Positions 35,180 through 43,554 of a stretch of 64,000 nucleotides of DNA are shown here, piece by piece; positions within the stretch are counted from its first letter, which is position 1; each line of letters starts with the position of its first letter. A program made the position numbers and the translations under genes. The notes below the pieces were generated by a model that had not been told where the DNA came from, did not search any database, and was given only the letters and a program-made list of their open reading frames with translations. Source of the DNA: JAJPKK01 sp963824905 (GTDB taxonomy: Bacteria > Pseudomonadota > Alphaproteobacteria > Rhizobiales > Xanthobacteraceae); contig CAWGRH010000005.1 in the NCBI GenBank assembly GCA_963824905.1, positions 62,001 through 126,000 on the forward strand. The letters are read 5' to 3'.

Positions 35180-35494
35180 TTAGGCTGGAGTCGCCATTCC
35201 GGCATGTGCCGAAATAACCTCGGACACGATGACCGACAAAATGATCAGTATTCCCGCGATCAAAATGCCGACCCCGATGCCCTCGCCGGTCACTCGGTAC
35301 TTTCCAGCCTCGATCATTATCTTGGTGCTTTCCTTCGTATTCCCGAGGCCGAGCCAACCGCCGATGAGCGCCAAAAAGGCTCCGAGCGATATCTTCCCGA
35401 TGATGGTCAGAATTCCGACAGTAACTAGACTGCTACCCATGACCATCAAGAGCGGCAGTAGGTCCTCTACGGCATGCAACACAAGTTTTGACAT
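35180..35494 (-). CDS. Small membrane protein
   Basis: The 104-residue protein has two or three hydrophobic segments: residues ~10-30 (VEDLLPLLMVMGSSLVTVGI), ~30-50 (SLGAFLALIGGWLGLGNT) and ~73-95 (GIGVGILIAGILIILSVIVS). A short charged loop KESTKIMIEAGKYRVTGEG lies between. No family is recognised. Codon use fits the neighbours. It stands alone between the methyltransferase-like gene and the molybdenum hydroxylase genes. Confidence 0.6.
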   Translation of the reverse strand: MSKLVLHAVEDLLPLLMVMGSSLVTVGILTIIGKISLGAFLALIGGWLGLGNTKESTKIMIEAGKYRVTGEGIGVGILIAGILIILSVIVSEVISAHAGMATPA

Positions 35495-35693
35495 TGATGT
35501 TCCCCATCAATTTGCATTCGCGCTAGGACGAAACGTTCTATTATCGCCGACGCGCGCGCGTCGGTTTGTGCGCAATGTCACAGAACGGGCACGGTCACGC
35601 TGGCAGCGCTGTGCTCCCGGTCAGGGATCGGGGCCTCGATGGGGCGCACGACACTTTCGACGGATCTCCGCGATTGCGGAAGGGGCCCGCCGC

Positions 35694-38085
35694 TCAAACC
35701 GCGCGCAATGCCTGCAGCACGTGCTCCGGCCGGATCGGGATTTCGGTGATCGGCGTGGCGCCGAGTGGGCGCAGCGCGTCGTTGACCGCGTTCGTCACTG
35801 CGCCCGACGCGCCGGCAGTGCCGGCTTCGCCGGCGCCCTTGGCGCCGAGCTCGGAATCGGCGGTCGGCGACACCACGTGGCCGACCTCGATGTCCGGCAT
35901 CTCGGCGGCCATCGGCACGAGATAGTCGGCCATGTTGCCATTGATGAGCTGGCCGCGGTCGTCGTAGAGGCAGTGCTCGTAGAGCGCGGCGCCGATGCCC
36001 TGCACGATGCCGCCGCGCACCTGCTCGTCGACGAGCTGCGGGTTGATGACGGTGCCGCAGTCCTCGACGCACCAGTGCTTGAGGAGCGTGACCGCGCCGG
36101 TCTCGAGGTCGACCTCGACATGGCTCGCCTGGATGCCGTTGGTGAAGGCGAAGGGATAGAGCCGCGGGACGTAGTGGCGGGTGGCGACGAGTTCCGCCTG
36201 GAAATCGGGCGGCAGCGTGTCGGGGCGGAAATAGGCGATGCGCGCGACCTCGTCGAGGCCGATGCGCTCGCGCCCGTCAGCCTTGTCGACGACGATCCCA
36301 TTGCGGATGTCGAGCGCCTCGGGCGCCGCCTGCAAGATGCTGCCGGCGACCGCGAGCACGTTGGCACGCAGCGCCTTGCCGGCCTGCCAGGCGGCTTCGC
36401 CGCCGATCCCGGCAGCGCGCGAGGCCCAGGTGCCGCCGCCGTAAGGCACGTTGTCGGTGTCGCCGGTGACGACGCGCACGCGCTCGAGCGGCACGCCGAA
36501 GGCGGTGGCGACGCATTGGGCGAGCACCGCCTCGGCGCCCTGGCCCTGCTCGGTGACGCCGGAATGGCAGAACACTGCGCCGCTGGCGTCGAGCCGCACG
36601 GTCGCGCCGTCCTGCGCCGAGATGCGGGCGCCGCCGACGCCGTAGAACGCGGCGGACGGATTGGTCACCTCGACGAAGCTCGCAAAGCCGATGCCGCGGT
36701 AGATGCTGCGTGCGCGCAGCCGCTCCTGCTCGGCGCGCAGGCCGGCGTAGTTCATCATCGTGTCGAGATGGGCGAGCGCCTCGTGGTGCGACAGCTTCTC
36801 GAACTTGATGCCGGAAGGCCCGGTCGCCGGATAGGCATCGTCGGGAATGAGATTGCGGCGGCGCAGCTCCAGCGGGTCCATGCCGATGCGGGCCGCCGCG
36901 AGCTCGACCAGGCTCTCGGTGACGTGGGTCGCGATCGGATGGCCCACCGCGCGGTACTGGCACATGACGTTTTTATTCTGGAACACGACGCGGGCAAGCG
37001 CGCGATAGTTCGGGCAGGTGTACGGGCCGCCGACGAGATTGACGACCTGGTTCGCCTCGATGCCGCTGGTGCGGGGATAGACGGAGTAGGGGCCGATTCC
37101 GGTGAGATCGTCGATCTCGAAAGCAGTGATGGCGCCGGCGCGGGTTACGCCGATCTTCGCCTTGATGCGGTGGTCGCGGGCATGGATGTCGGTGACGAAG
37201 CTTTCGAGGCGATCGGCGACGAATTTCACCGGGCGCCGCAGCAGCTTCGCGAGCGCCGCGGTCGCCATCTCGTCGGCATACGTGTGGACCTTGATGCCGA
37301 ACGAGCCGCCGACGTCTTTGGTCAGCACGCGCACCTGGTGCTCGGCGAGCCCGAGATGCTTGGCGAATAGGTTCTGCATCATGTGCGGCGCCTGGGTGCC
37401 CTGGTAGACGGTGAGGCGCTCCTCTCCCGGATTCCAGTCGGCGACAATGGCGCGAGGCTCGTTGGTGACGCCGGTGTGGCGGCCGAACACGAAGGTCGTC
37501 TCGACGACCGCGTCGGCGGCGGCGAAGCCCGGCGTCGGGATCGCCGGCCTGGTGGCGGCGCTCGAAGGTGAGGTTGTCGCCGAGCGCTGGATGAATCACC
37601 GGCGTGCCGGCCTCGAGCGCGGTCTCGGCATCGGTGACGGGGGTAAGCTCCTCGTAGTCGACATTGACGAGCGCGCGGGCATCCTCCGCCTGCGCCCGGC
37701 TGCGCGCCACCACCGCGGCAACCGCCTCGCCCTGCCAGCAGGCGCGGTCGACTGCGATCGCGTGCTGTGGTGCCGACTTGATGCCCTTGAGGTGCGTGAG
37801 CACGCCGACCCAGGGCGTGATCACCTGCGCAAGCTCGGCGCCGGTGACGACCGCGACCACGCCCGGCGCCGTTTTCGCCGTGGCGGCATCGATGCCGCGG
37901 ATACGGGCATGGGCGTGCGGCGACCGCACGAAAGCGACGTGGACCATGCGCGGCAGCACGACGTCGCTCACGTATTGTCCGCGTCCCTGCGTGAGCCGTC
38001 CGAGATTGGGCCGCGGCACCGCGCGCCCGATATAGGAGTTCGGGCGATCGAGCGCGGTGAGCGCGGAGGGCACGTCGCTGCTCAT
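35694..38085 (-). pseudogene. Molybdopterin-binding (CoxL/XDH-type) large subunit, frameshifted
   Basis: The frame from the ATG at 38085 (SSDVPSALTALDRPNSYIGR) encodes the N-terminal aldehyde-oxidase/xanthine-dehydrogenase a/b hammerhead domain. At about 37530 one extra base in GCCGGGCTTCG shifts the frame; the second frame continues FVFGRHTGVTNEPRAIVADW and runs to the stop at 35694. The molybdenum-binding part has GQGAEAVLAQCVATAFGV, KNVMCQYRAVGHPI and the active-site Glu block KGAGEAGTAGASG near the C-terminus. The AYxCSFR motif of true CO dehydrogenase is absent, so it more likely oxidises an aldehyde or N-heterocycle. It overlaps the 2Fe-2S subunit gene by ATGA. No FAD subunit gene is nearby. 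Confidence 0.8.
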
Positions 38086-38573
38086 CGCCGCGCCCGCGCT
38101 TGCGCGACCGCGGCGACGGCGTCGACGATCGCCTGGTAGCCGGTGCAGCGGCAGTAGTTGCCGGACAGGTATTCGCGGATGGCGGCGCGGCTCGGTGCCG
38201 CGCCGGCGCCGCAGTGATGAACGAGGAGATCCTGCGCCGTGAGCAGCATGCCCGGCGTGCAGTAACCGCACTGGAGGGCGTTGCGATCGATGAAAGCTTG
38301 CTGCAGGTCGGCGATGTCGCCCGTGTCCGACACCCCTTCGATGGTCTCGACTTCGGCGCCCGCGCATTGCACGGCGAGCACAAGACAGCCGCGCACGAGA
38401 AGGCCGTCGAGCCGCACCGTGCAGGCGCCGCATACGCCATGCTCGCAGCCGACATGGCTGCCGGTGAGCGCGAGGCGCTCGCGCAGGAAATCGACAAGGC
38501 TTTGGCGCACGTCGACCGTCTCGTGCACCTCCTCGCCGTTCACCGTGAGGGTGACGGCACGCTGTTCGCTCAT
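38082..38573 (-). CDS. [2Fe-2S] small subunit of a xanthine dehydrogenase/CO dehydrogenase-type enzyme
   Basis: The 163-residue protein binds two [2Fe-2S] clusters. The plant-ferredoxin-like cluster is held by GCEHGVCGACTVRLDG (residues ~42-55) plus the Cys in RGCLVLA, and the second, helical cluster by CGYCTPGML near residue 101 and NYCRCTGYQAIV near residue 138. The N-terminus (VTLTVNGEEVHETVDVRQSL) is the usual small-subunit start. The stop overlaps the large-subunit start by ATGA, so the two subunits are translated together. It passes electrons from the molybdenum subunit, normally to a FAD subunit that is missing here. Confidence 0.93.
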   Translation of the reverse strand: MSEQRAVTLTVNGEEVHETVDVRQSLVDFLRERLALTGSHVGCEHGVCGACTVRLDGLLVRGCLVLAVQCAGAEVETIEGVSDTGDIADLQQAFIDRNALQCGYCTPGMLLTAQDLLVHHCGAGAAPSRAAIREYLSGNYCRCTGYQAIVDAVAAVAQARARR

Positions 38574-38645
38574 CGCGCGGCGCTTCCCCGACCTGTTGCT
38601 TGGCGCGCGATTGTGACGGAGCGTGGCGGGGCGTCAATCTCTTAT

Positions 38646-38751
38646 CCCTCCCCGACTTCGGGGAGGGCAGGGTGGGGCTCTTGCTTTCGTCGACAGGGGC
38701 GCTTTTGAAATAGAAAGAACCCCACCCCGCCCTCCCCGAAGTCGGGGAGGG
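38646..38751. repeat. Palindromic intergenic repeat (CCCTCCCCGACTTCGGGG type)
   Basis: Left arm (38646-38677) CCTCCCCGACTTCGGGGAGG plus GGGTGGGG and its complement (38720-38751) form both local hairpins and a long outer stem around a 42-base centre. It resembles the 126-276 element in design. It separates the [2Fe-2S] subunit gene from the ROK gene. Confidence 0.78.
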
Positions 38752-38767
38752 AGAAGTGCGGGCGGCG

Positions 38768-39829
38768 TCACTCCGTCTCGCGGTTCACGAACAGCGCATT
38801 GCCGAGACCCGTGCCGATGGTGAACACGGCCCACTTTTCGACGTCCTGCATGAAGGGGACCTCGCTCAGTCCCTGCACCACGGCGTCGTTGTGCATCACG
38901 ACCTGCGTTTCGAAATCGCCGATTTTTGGAATCGCCTTGCGCAGGCTCGCCGGCAGATTGAACCGGCTGCTCTCCCAGTTGCCGGGCAGATTCTGAGCGC
39001 CGCGGTCGATCGAGCCGTCCGGCTCGATCTTGCCGGGGCAGCCGATCCCGATGAAAGGCGCAAGGTCCAGGCGATCCTTCTCCGCGCGGGCGATCAGGCG
39101 TTCGAGCATGTCGATCAGCCCCTGGACCGCGTCCTCGCGCTTGAGGTCCTCGTCGCCGTGGCGCCACAGCTCGAACTTTCCGATCTTGGCCTTGGAAAGG
39201 TCGGCGGCACCCTTCAGGTTGAGATGGACCAAGCCCGCACGGATGTTGGTACCGCCGATATCGACCGCGAGGATGGCGTCGTGCGCCTTGAATATCCATG
39301 CCGGCGCGAGATGCGCCGACCCCAGGAGTCCCGCCTCGTCCGGATCATTGCGGATGATCTCGATGGGGACCTTGATCTTCTCCGCCTTCAAGATCACCGA
39401 GGCCCGGCCGATGGCGAGCTCGCCGACCCGGCAGCCTGAGAAGCCCCCACCGATCACCAGCCGATCGATATCCTTCCAGCTCTTGAGCTTGAGGAAGCGC
39501 CGCGTCACCAGGGCCAATTCCTGCGCGAATGATTCGATTGCGCCCTGCACGATGCCCGCCGCTTCGGGATCGCCATTGGTCAGGAGCGCGTCGAGGGCCT
39601 TCTTCGTGAGCACGCTGCTCGGCTCGTCACCGAACGGGTCGTGGCCGATCTCACGCAATGGCTTGCGCCAGCTTTCGACGAACGCGCGGAACGCCCCTTT
39701 GCTGGCACGGTCGCCGATGAAGCCCTCGTCATCCTTGAGCTCCAGGTTGTAAGCCTCGACCTCTACCGAGGGCAGCCTCGCGCTGCCGTGCCCCGCGAGT
39801 GCCGGAGCGACGAGTGCTTGATCAGCCAT
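38768..39829 (-). CDS. ROK-like sugar kinase with circularly permuted motif order
   Basis: The 353-residue protein contains the ROK/glucokinase motifs in the wrong order. First come the C-lobe features: AGIVQGAIESFAQELALVTR and the adenosine-binding IGGGFSGCRVGELAIGRA (Gly127-129), then NDPDEAGLLGSAHLAPAW. Then the phosphate-1 motif AVDIGGTNIRAGLV (Asp190), GIGCPGKIEPDGSID, the catalytic-base block VMHNDAVVQGLSE (Asp ~313-315) and finally phosphate-2 FTIGTGLGNALFVN at the C-terminus. All parts are in one frame, so a single polypeptide is predicted. The ROK zinc-binding Cys cluster is absent. The ATG at 39829 is the likely start. The donor and acceptor are unknown. It is divergent from blaI. 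Confidence 0.75.
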   Translation of the reverse strand: MADQALVAPALAGHGSARLPSVEVEAYNLELKDDEGFIGDRASKGAFRAFVESWRKPLREIGHDPFGDEPSSVLTKKALDALLTNGDPEAAGIVQGAIESFAQELALVTRRFLKLKSWKDIDRLVIGGGFSGCRVGELAIGRASVILKAEKIKVPIEIIRNDPDEAGLLGSAHLAPAWIFKAHDAILAVDIGGTNIRAGLVHLNLKGAADLSKAKIGKFELWRHGDEDLKREDAVQGLIDMLERLIARAEKDRLDLAPFIGIGCPGKIEPDGSIDRGAQNLPGNWESSRFNLPASLRKAIPKIGDFETQVVMHNDAVVQGLSEVPFMQDVEKWAVFTIGTGLGNALFVNRETE

Positions 39830-40103
39830 GCCAGAAACACCTGAAAAATGCGCGGATGCGTCGGCGAGATAACCACGCAGCCCGAAAAAGGTTGCCTGGA
39901 ATTTGCGACCGGAGCGGTCGAGGGCAGTCGGCGGGCCGGCGGCAATCGCACTTTCCCTTCGCGTGTTCGGGAAGGCCAGGTCATGCCGATGCTGTGGCGA
40001 GCGCGCACGACCTTGCCGCCGATGCCGCCGACGCCCAGTGCCTTGCCCTGCCCGCGCCCAAAATTTTGTCGCTCCAGGAAATTGGCGCGGACTGCCCCTT
40101 CGT
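39830..40103. other. Upstream region between the ROK and blaI-like genes
   Basis: Together with the operator, about 325 bases separate the divergent ROK and blaI-like genes. Frames are open here but look non-coding. Both promoters must lie in it; the blaI-proximal dyad is listed separately. Confidence 0.4.
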
Positions 40104-40118
40104 GCTACAAGTCGTAGC
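40104..40118. promoter_or_regulatory. Putative BlaI-type operator (GCTAC-N5-GTAGC)
   Basis: Perfect 5-bp arms GCTAC (40104-40108) and GTAGC (40114-40118) surround AAGTC. It lies 37 bases before the blaI-like start. The same dyad, with another 5-base spacer, occurs at 43000-43014 before the next gene with an unusual promoter. BlaI/MecI repressors bind TACA/TGTA-type dyads near their own promoter. Confidence 0.6.
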
Positions 40119-40154
40119 GTTACACCATTGGTCAATCCGTTTGCGAGCGAGAAC

Positions 40155-40538
40155 ATGCCCAGCGAAAGCCTGCCGGACCTGAGCAATCTCGAACGCGACG
40201 TGATGCACCTGATCTGGGCCGACGGCCCTCTCACGGCGGAGCTTGTGCGTGAGAAACTGGCGCGGCGCCTGAAGGAATCGACGGTCCGCACCGTGCTTCG
40301 ACGCCTGGAGGAGAAGGGGTACGTCGATCATGTGGTCGACGGGCGGACCTATGTCTACGCGGCGACGCATCCGCGCGGGAAGGTTGCGGCCAAAGCCGTC
40401 CAGCGGATCGTCGATTTGTTTTGCAACGGATCGGTCGAGGAAGTCCTGGTCGGCATGGTCGACAGTGCCATGCTCGACCGGCGCCAACTGCGCACCTTGG
40501 CCGAAAAGGTCGCGAAGGCGAAAGGAGGGAAGCGGTGA
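40155..40538 (+). CDS. BlaI/MecI-family transcriptional repressor
   Basis: The 127-residue protein has the winged-helix N-terminal domain (NLERDVMHLIWADGPLTAEL, then KESTVRTVLRRLEEKGYVDHVVDG with the recognition helix and wing) and a C-terminal helical dimerisation domain (KAVQRIVDLFCNGSVEEVL and DRRQLRTLAEKVAKAK). BlaI proteins repress genes by binding TACA-type dyads until a BlaR peptidase triggers their cleavage. The ATG at 40155 was chosen; the frame continues to 39903. Its stop overlaps the start of the M56 peptidase gene as TGATG, so the pair is co-translated. A dyad lies just upstream, so autorepression is likely. Confidence 0.87.
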   Translation: MPSESLPDLSNLERDVMHLIWADGPLTAELVREKLARRLKESTVRTVLRRLEEKGYVDHVVDGRTYVYAATHPRGKVAAKAVQRIVDLFCNGSVEEVLVGMVDSAMLDRRQLRTLAEKVAKAKGGKR

Positions 40539-42880
40539 TGTTGGACCTGCTTCTGGAATCGTCGCTGCGGTCGCTGGCACTCGCCGCAGCCGTATGGCTC
40601 GGCTTGACGCTTCTGCGCGTGCGGAACCCGCGCGCTCACATGACCGCGTGGACCGTCGTGCTCATCGCCTCGCTGGCGATGCCGCTTCTGATGGATCGTC
40701 TTACTGTGACCATACCCGCCGCGGTGCCGCCGTTGCACATGGTCGAGACGCTGTCATCGGCACTCTCGGGCCCGCCATTGGAGGAGGGCGAGCCTTCGGC
40801 GCTTCCGCCGCTGGGCTCCGTTGTGGCGCCGCATGTGGCGGAGCCCGGTGCCGTCCAGGCGCCGCATGCGGTGACGGCCAATCCGGGCCGTCGTGCGTTC
40901 GGTCGGCCCAGTTTCGACTGGCGCGCGCTATCCGCCGCCGTCTATGCCCTCGTTGCCGGCGTGATGCTTCTGCGGCTGCTTATCGGCCTGCTGTTGTGCG
41001 CGCGCATCGCCCGCGGGGCGCGGCCGATCCGTGAAGGCTGGGCGGGCGGCGCCGACGTGCGCGTAAGCGACGACGTCGCGATGCCGGTCACGTTCGGCTC
41101 GACGGTTTTGCTGCCTGCCGAATACACCGACTGGAGCGGGGCGAAGCGGCTCGCCGTGCTGTCCCACGAGCAGGCGCACGTCGCACATGGCGATTTCTAT
41201 GTGCTGCTGCTGGCGGCGCTCAACCGCGCGGTATTCTGGTTCAACCCGCTGGCGTGGTGGCAGCTCTTCCGCATCGCCGAGCTCGCGGAAATCATCAGTG
41301 ACGATGCGGCACTCGAATTGCTCGATGACCGGCCGTCCTATGCGGGCATTCTGCTCGACTTGGCCGGCGGCGTCGACGAGCCGCCGGTCGCAATAGCGAT
41401 GGCGCGAGCCTGTACGCTGGGCAAGCGGGTGGAGCGAATTCTGGCCGAGACGACGGTGCCGGCCCGCATGGGCTGGCGAAAGCGCGCGTTCGTCGCGATT
41501 GCGCTTGCTCCGGGGGTAATGTTCTTCGCGGGCGCCGTCTTGCCGGGCTGGTCGAAGCAGTCGGCCGACGTTGTGGACGCCGGTTCGCCAAGCGCGCCTG
41601 CAGCGCATGCCGATACGGTCTTGGGGGACCCGCATCCGTTCGATCGCTTCGTCGGTTACTACGAATTCGGTCCCTTCTACGCGGCCACCGTCGCGCGAGC
41701 GGGCGATCGCCTGACCGTGCAGGAGACCGGGCGCCCGAAATTCGAGCTGGCAGTACACGGCGATCGGGCGTTCGTCTCCGCAGACACCGGTGAAAGCGTC
41801 ACGTTCGCCGCAGATGCGGAGGGCCGCATCGATGCGTTGGTGCTCGGCGGACCGGGAATGAGAGCGCGACGCGCGAGCCGTACTGATGCCGGCCGTGCGC
41901 AATCGATCGAGAATGCCTTTGCCCGTCAGTACGCAACCGCACCCGAACGGTTCAAGGATCAGTTGCCGGCAGACGGGAGCAAGTCGGCTCTCGTGAAGGC
42001 AATCCAGGACCTGCAAACCGGCGCTCCAGGCGACGAGCGGATCGGCCGGATGGCGGAAAGCGTCCGCCATCGGTTCGCTGCGCTGCATGCCATGCTCACC
42101 GCGCTCGGCCCGGTCGAGTCGATCTTCTTTCGCGGGGTCGGGCCCGGAGGCTACGACATCTACGGTGCCAAACTGGAGCGCGGTTTCGCGGAATTCCGCG
42201 TGCGACTGGCGCCGGAGGGAAACATCGAGGACATAGCCTTCCGGCCGGACGGCGACAGCACGCCCGGCGAAGTCCTGACCTGCGAGCAGGAGCAGACGTT
42301 GAAGGCGGCCCAAGGCACGGTGCCCATCCAGTTGCTGCTCTACAATGACAGCGGCGCGGACGTCCGGGTGTCCGCCCTCGATGGTGACGGCAGGCGCTCA
42401 CGCGACCTCACGTTCGCCGGCGACCGGTCGGCGCCGTTCCTCGCCCATGTCGGTGAGCCTTGGGTCGTGACCGATGCCTCCGGGCAATGCCTCGAGATCA
42501 TCATGCCCGGACAGCGCACGCGGTTCCTCACCATCTCGGTCGACGCGCGCGAGCGCGCCGCCCGGCCAGTGCCGCAGCGCCGGAGCCCGGTGCCGGGCAG
42601 CGAGCAGGCGTTGCACGACTACATCGACGCGCTTGCCCGCGGCACACCGAATTACGACGGGATGACGCCGCAAGTGGCCGCCTTTACGCGCCAGCAATTG
42701 CTGCTCAACCGAGCGGTACTGGCGAGGCTTGGGACGCTGCGGGCAATGTCGTTCCGCGCAGTCACGGGGGCCGGCAATGACTTGTACATCGCCCATTTCA
42801 CCAATGGCTCGGCGGAATGGCGGATCGGCCTCGTGAAGCAGGACAAGATCGGGCGAATTTCGCTCGGCCCGCAATATTGA
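40538..42880 (+). CDS. BlaR1/M56-family membrane zinc peptidase with an unusual sensor domain
   Basis: The 780-residue protein starts with membrane segments near residues 5-25 and 33-52, a long loop, then a segment near 127-150. The M56 peptidase signature LSHEQAHVAHGDF carries the zinc motif His210-Glu211-x-x-His214, followed by NRAVFWFNPLAWW. The last membrane segment is near residue 310-330. The remaining ~430 residues are extracytoplasmic. They do not show a penicillin-binding SxxK domain: one block (FVGYYEFGPFYAATVARAGD) looks like DUF3471 and two blocks, SIFFRGVGPGGYDIYGAKLE and SFRAVTGAGNDLYIAHF, are an internal repeat. It is expected to cleave the BlaI-like repressor on sensing an unknown ligand. 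Confidence 0.8.
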   Translation: MLDLLLESSLRSLALAAAVWLGLTLLRVRNPRAHMTAWTVVLIASLAMPLLMDRLTVTIPAAVPPLHMVETLSSALSGPPLEEGEPSALPPLGSVVAPHVAEPGAVQAPHAVTANPGRRAFGRPSFDWRALSAAVYALVAGVMLLRLLIGLLLCARIARGARPIREGWAGGADVRVSDDVAMPVTFGSTVLLPAEYTDWSGAKRLAVLSHEQAHVAHGDFYVLLLAALNRAVFWFNPLAWWQLFRIAELAEIISDDAALELLDDRPSYAGILLDLAGGVDEPPVAIAMARACTLGKRVERILAETTVPARMGWRKRAFVAIALAPGVMFFAGAVLPGWSKQSADVVDAGSPSAPAAHADTVLGDPHPFDRFVGYYEFGPFYAATVARAGDRLTVQETGRPKFELAVHGDRAFVSADTGESVTFAADAEGRIDALVLGGPGMRARRASRTDAGRAQSIENAFARQYATAPERFKDQLPADGSKSALVKAIQDLQTGAPGDERIGRMAESVRHRFAALHAMLTALGPVESIFFRGVGPGGYDIYGAKLERGFAEFRVRLAPEGNIEDIAFRPDGDSTPGEVLTCEQEQTLKAAQGTVPIQLLLYNDSGADVRVSALDGDGRRSRDLTFAGDRSAPFLAHVGEPWVVTDASGQCLEIIMPGQRTRFLTISVDARERAARPVPQRRSPVPGSEQALHDYIDALARGTPNYDGMTPQVAAFTRQQLLLNRAVLARLGTLRAMSFRAVTGAGNDLYIAHFTNGSAEWRIGLVKQDKIGRISLGPQY

Positions 42881-42999
42881 GCCATCTGCGGCCTCGCGGG
42901 GCACGGCGGGGCGCGGTTCCACCGCAGTAATGCGATTTGCGCCACTGCGGCTTCGCACACTTGCGCGTTGAAGGCGTCTTGCACTGCACTGCTTCGTAT

Positions 43000-43027
43000 G
43001 CTACACAACGTAGCACTACAGCGTGTA
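43000..43027. promoter_or_regulatory. Putative second BlaI-type operator before the small secreted protein gene
   Basis: GCTAC (43000-43004) and GTAGC (43010-43014) around ACAAC form the same dyad as at 40104. Three bases on, TACA-GCG-TGTA (43017-43027) forms another TACA/TGTA dyad. It lies 60-90 bases before the start at 43088. Confidence 0.6.
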
Positions 43028-43087
43028 ATTCTGCGACCTTATTTGCGGCCGCGCATCGGCGACCCATCAGCCTGGAGGCAAATTCCG

Positions 43088-43345
43088 ATGATGCGATTTC
43101 TCGGCGCGGCCGGTCTCGCCCTGAGCTTGATGCTTCCCGCAGCTCCGGCCTCGGCCAGATTCTCGTACACCATGCATGCCTGCCAGTTTTACCCGAGCGG
43201 CGGAAAACGAACGCCGGCGGAAGTCGCGTCGTGCCGGAACCAGAGACTGCCGGGCAATGTCTTGAGGCTGTGCAGGGACCCGGCGTTTCGTGGACCGATT
43301 CCTTGTGCGCCCGGTCAGGCCCATGTGTGGGCCGCCCGTCGCTAG
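43088..43345 (+). CDS. Small secreted Cys-containing protein
   Basis: Read from the ATG at 43088 (43091 is possible), the 85-residue product has a signal peptide (MMRFLGAAGLALSLMLPAAP, cleavage near ASARF at ~residue 24). The mature part has four Cys (HACQFYPSG, VASCRNQRL, RLCRDPAFRGPIPC) that could form two disulfides. No family is recognised. The operators at 43000-43027 place it in the predicted BlaI regulon. GGAGG lies about 12 bases upstream of the ATG. The DUF1800 gene follows 209 bp downstream; no ORF that I trust lies in that gap. Confidence 0.6.
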   Translation: MMRFLGAAGLALSLMLPAAPASARFSYTMHACQFYPSGGKRTPAEVASCRNQRLPGNVLRLCRDPAFRGPIPCAPGQAHVWAARR

Positions 43346-43554
43346 GCAGCGCGAACAGGCCGGCGCCGGCGCCGGGGACGCATCGTCAGCCCGCAGCAGC
43401 GGACGTCGATGGAAAATGCACGATCAGGCAACGACTCCCGTGTGTGTTCGCGCGCGGTGTTTCCGGCGTCCCGGCGCGGGCTGCGGATCACGCGGATCGG
43501 AGCAAGGCAACGGGTCGCATCGAGCCCAGAGACATCGACCGGAGGAATAACGCC

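Noticed and set aside
35229..37370. 713-codon open frame on the plus strand
   Set aside because: Antisense to the molybdenum large subunit gene; the product has the composition of a shadow frame.
35694..38573. Carbon monoxide dehydrogenase
   Set aside because: The large subunit lacks the AYxCSFR active-site loop of true CO dehydrogenase, so I named it only as a molybdenum hydroxylase.
40155..42880. A beta-lactam resistance locus
   Set aside because: The sensor has no visible penicillin-binding domain and no beta-lactamase gene is nearby.
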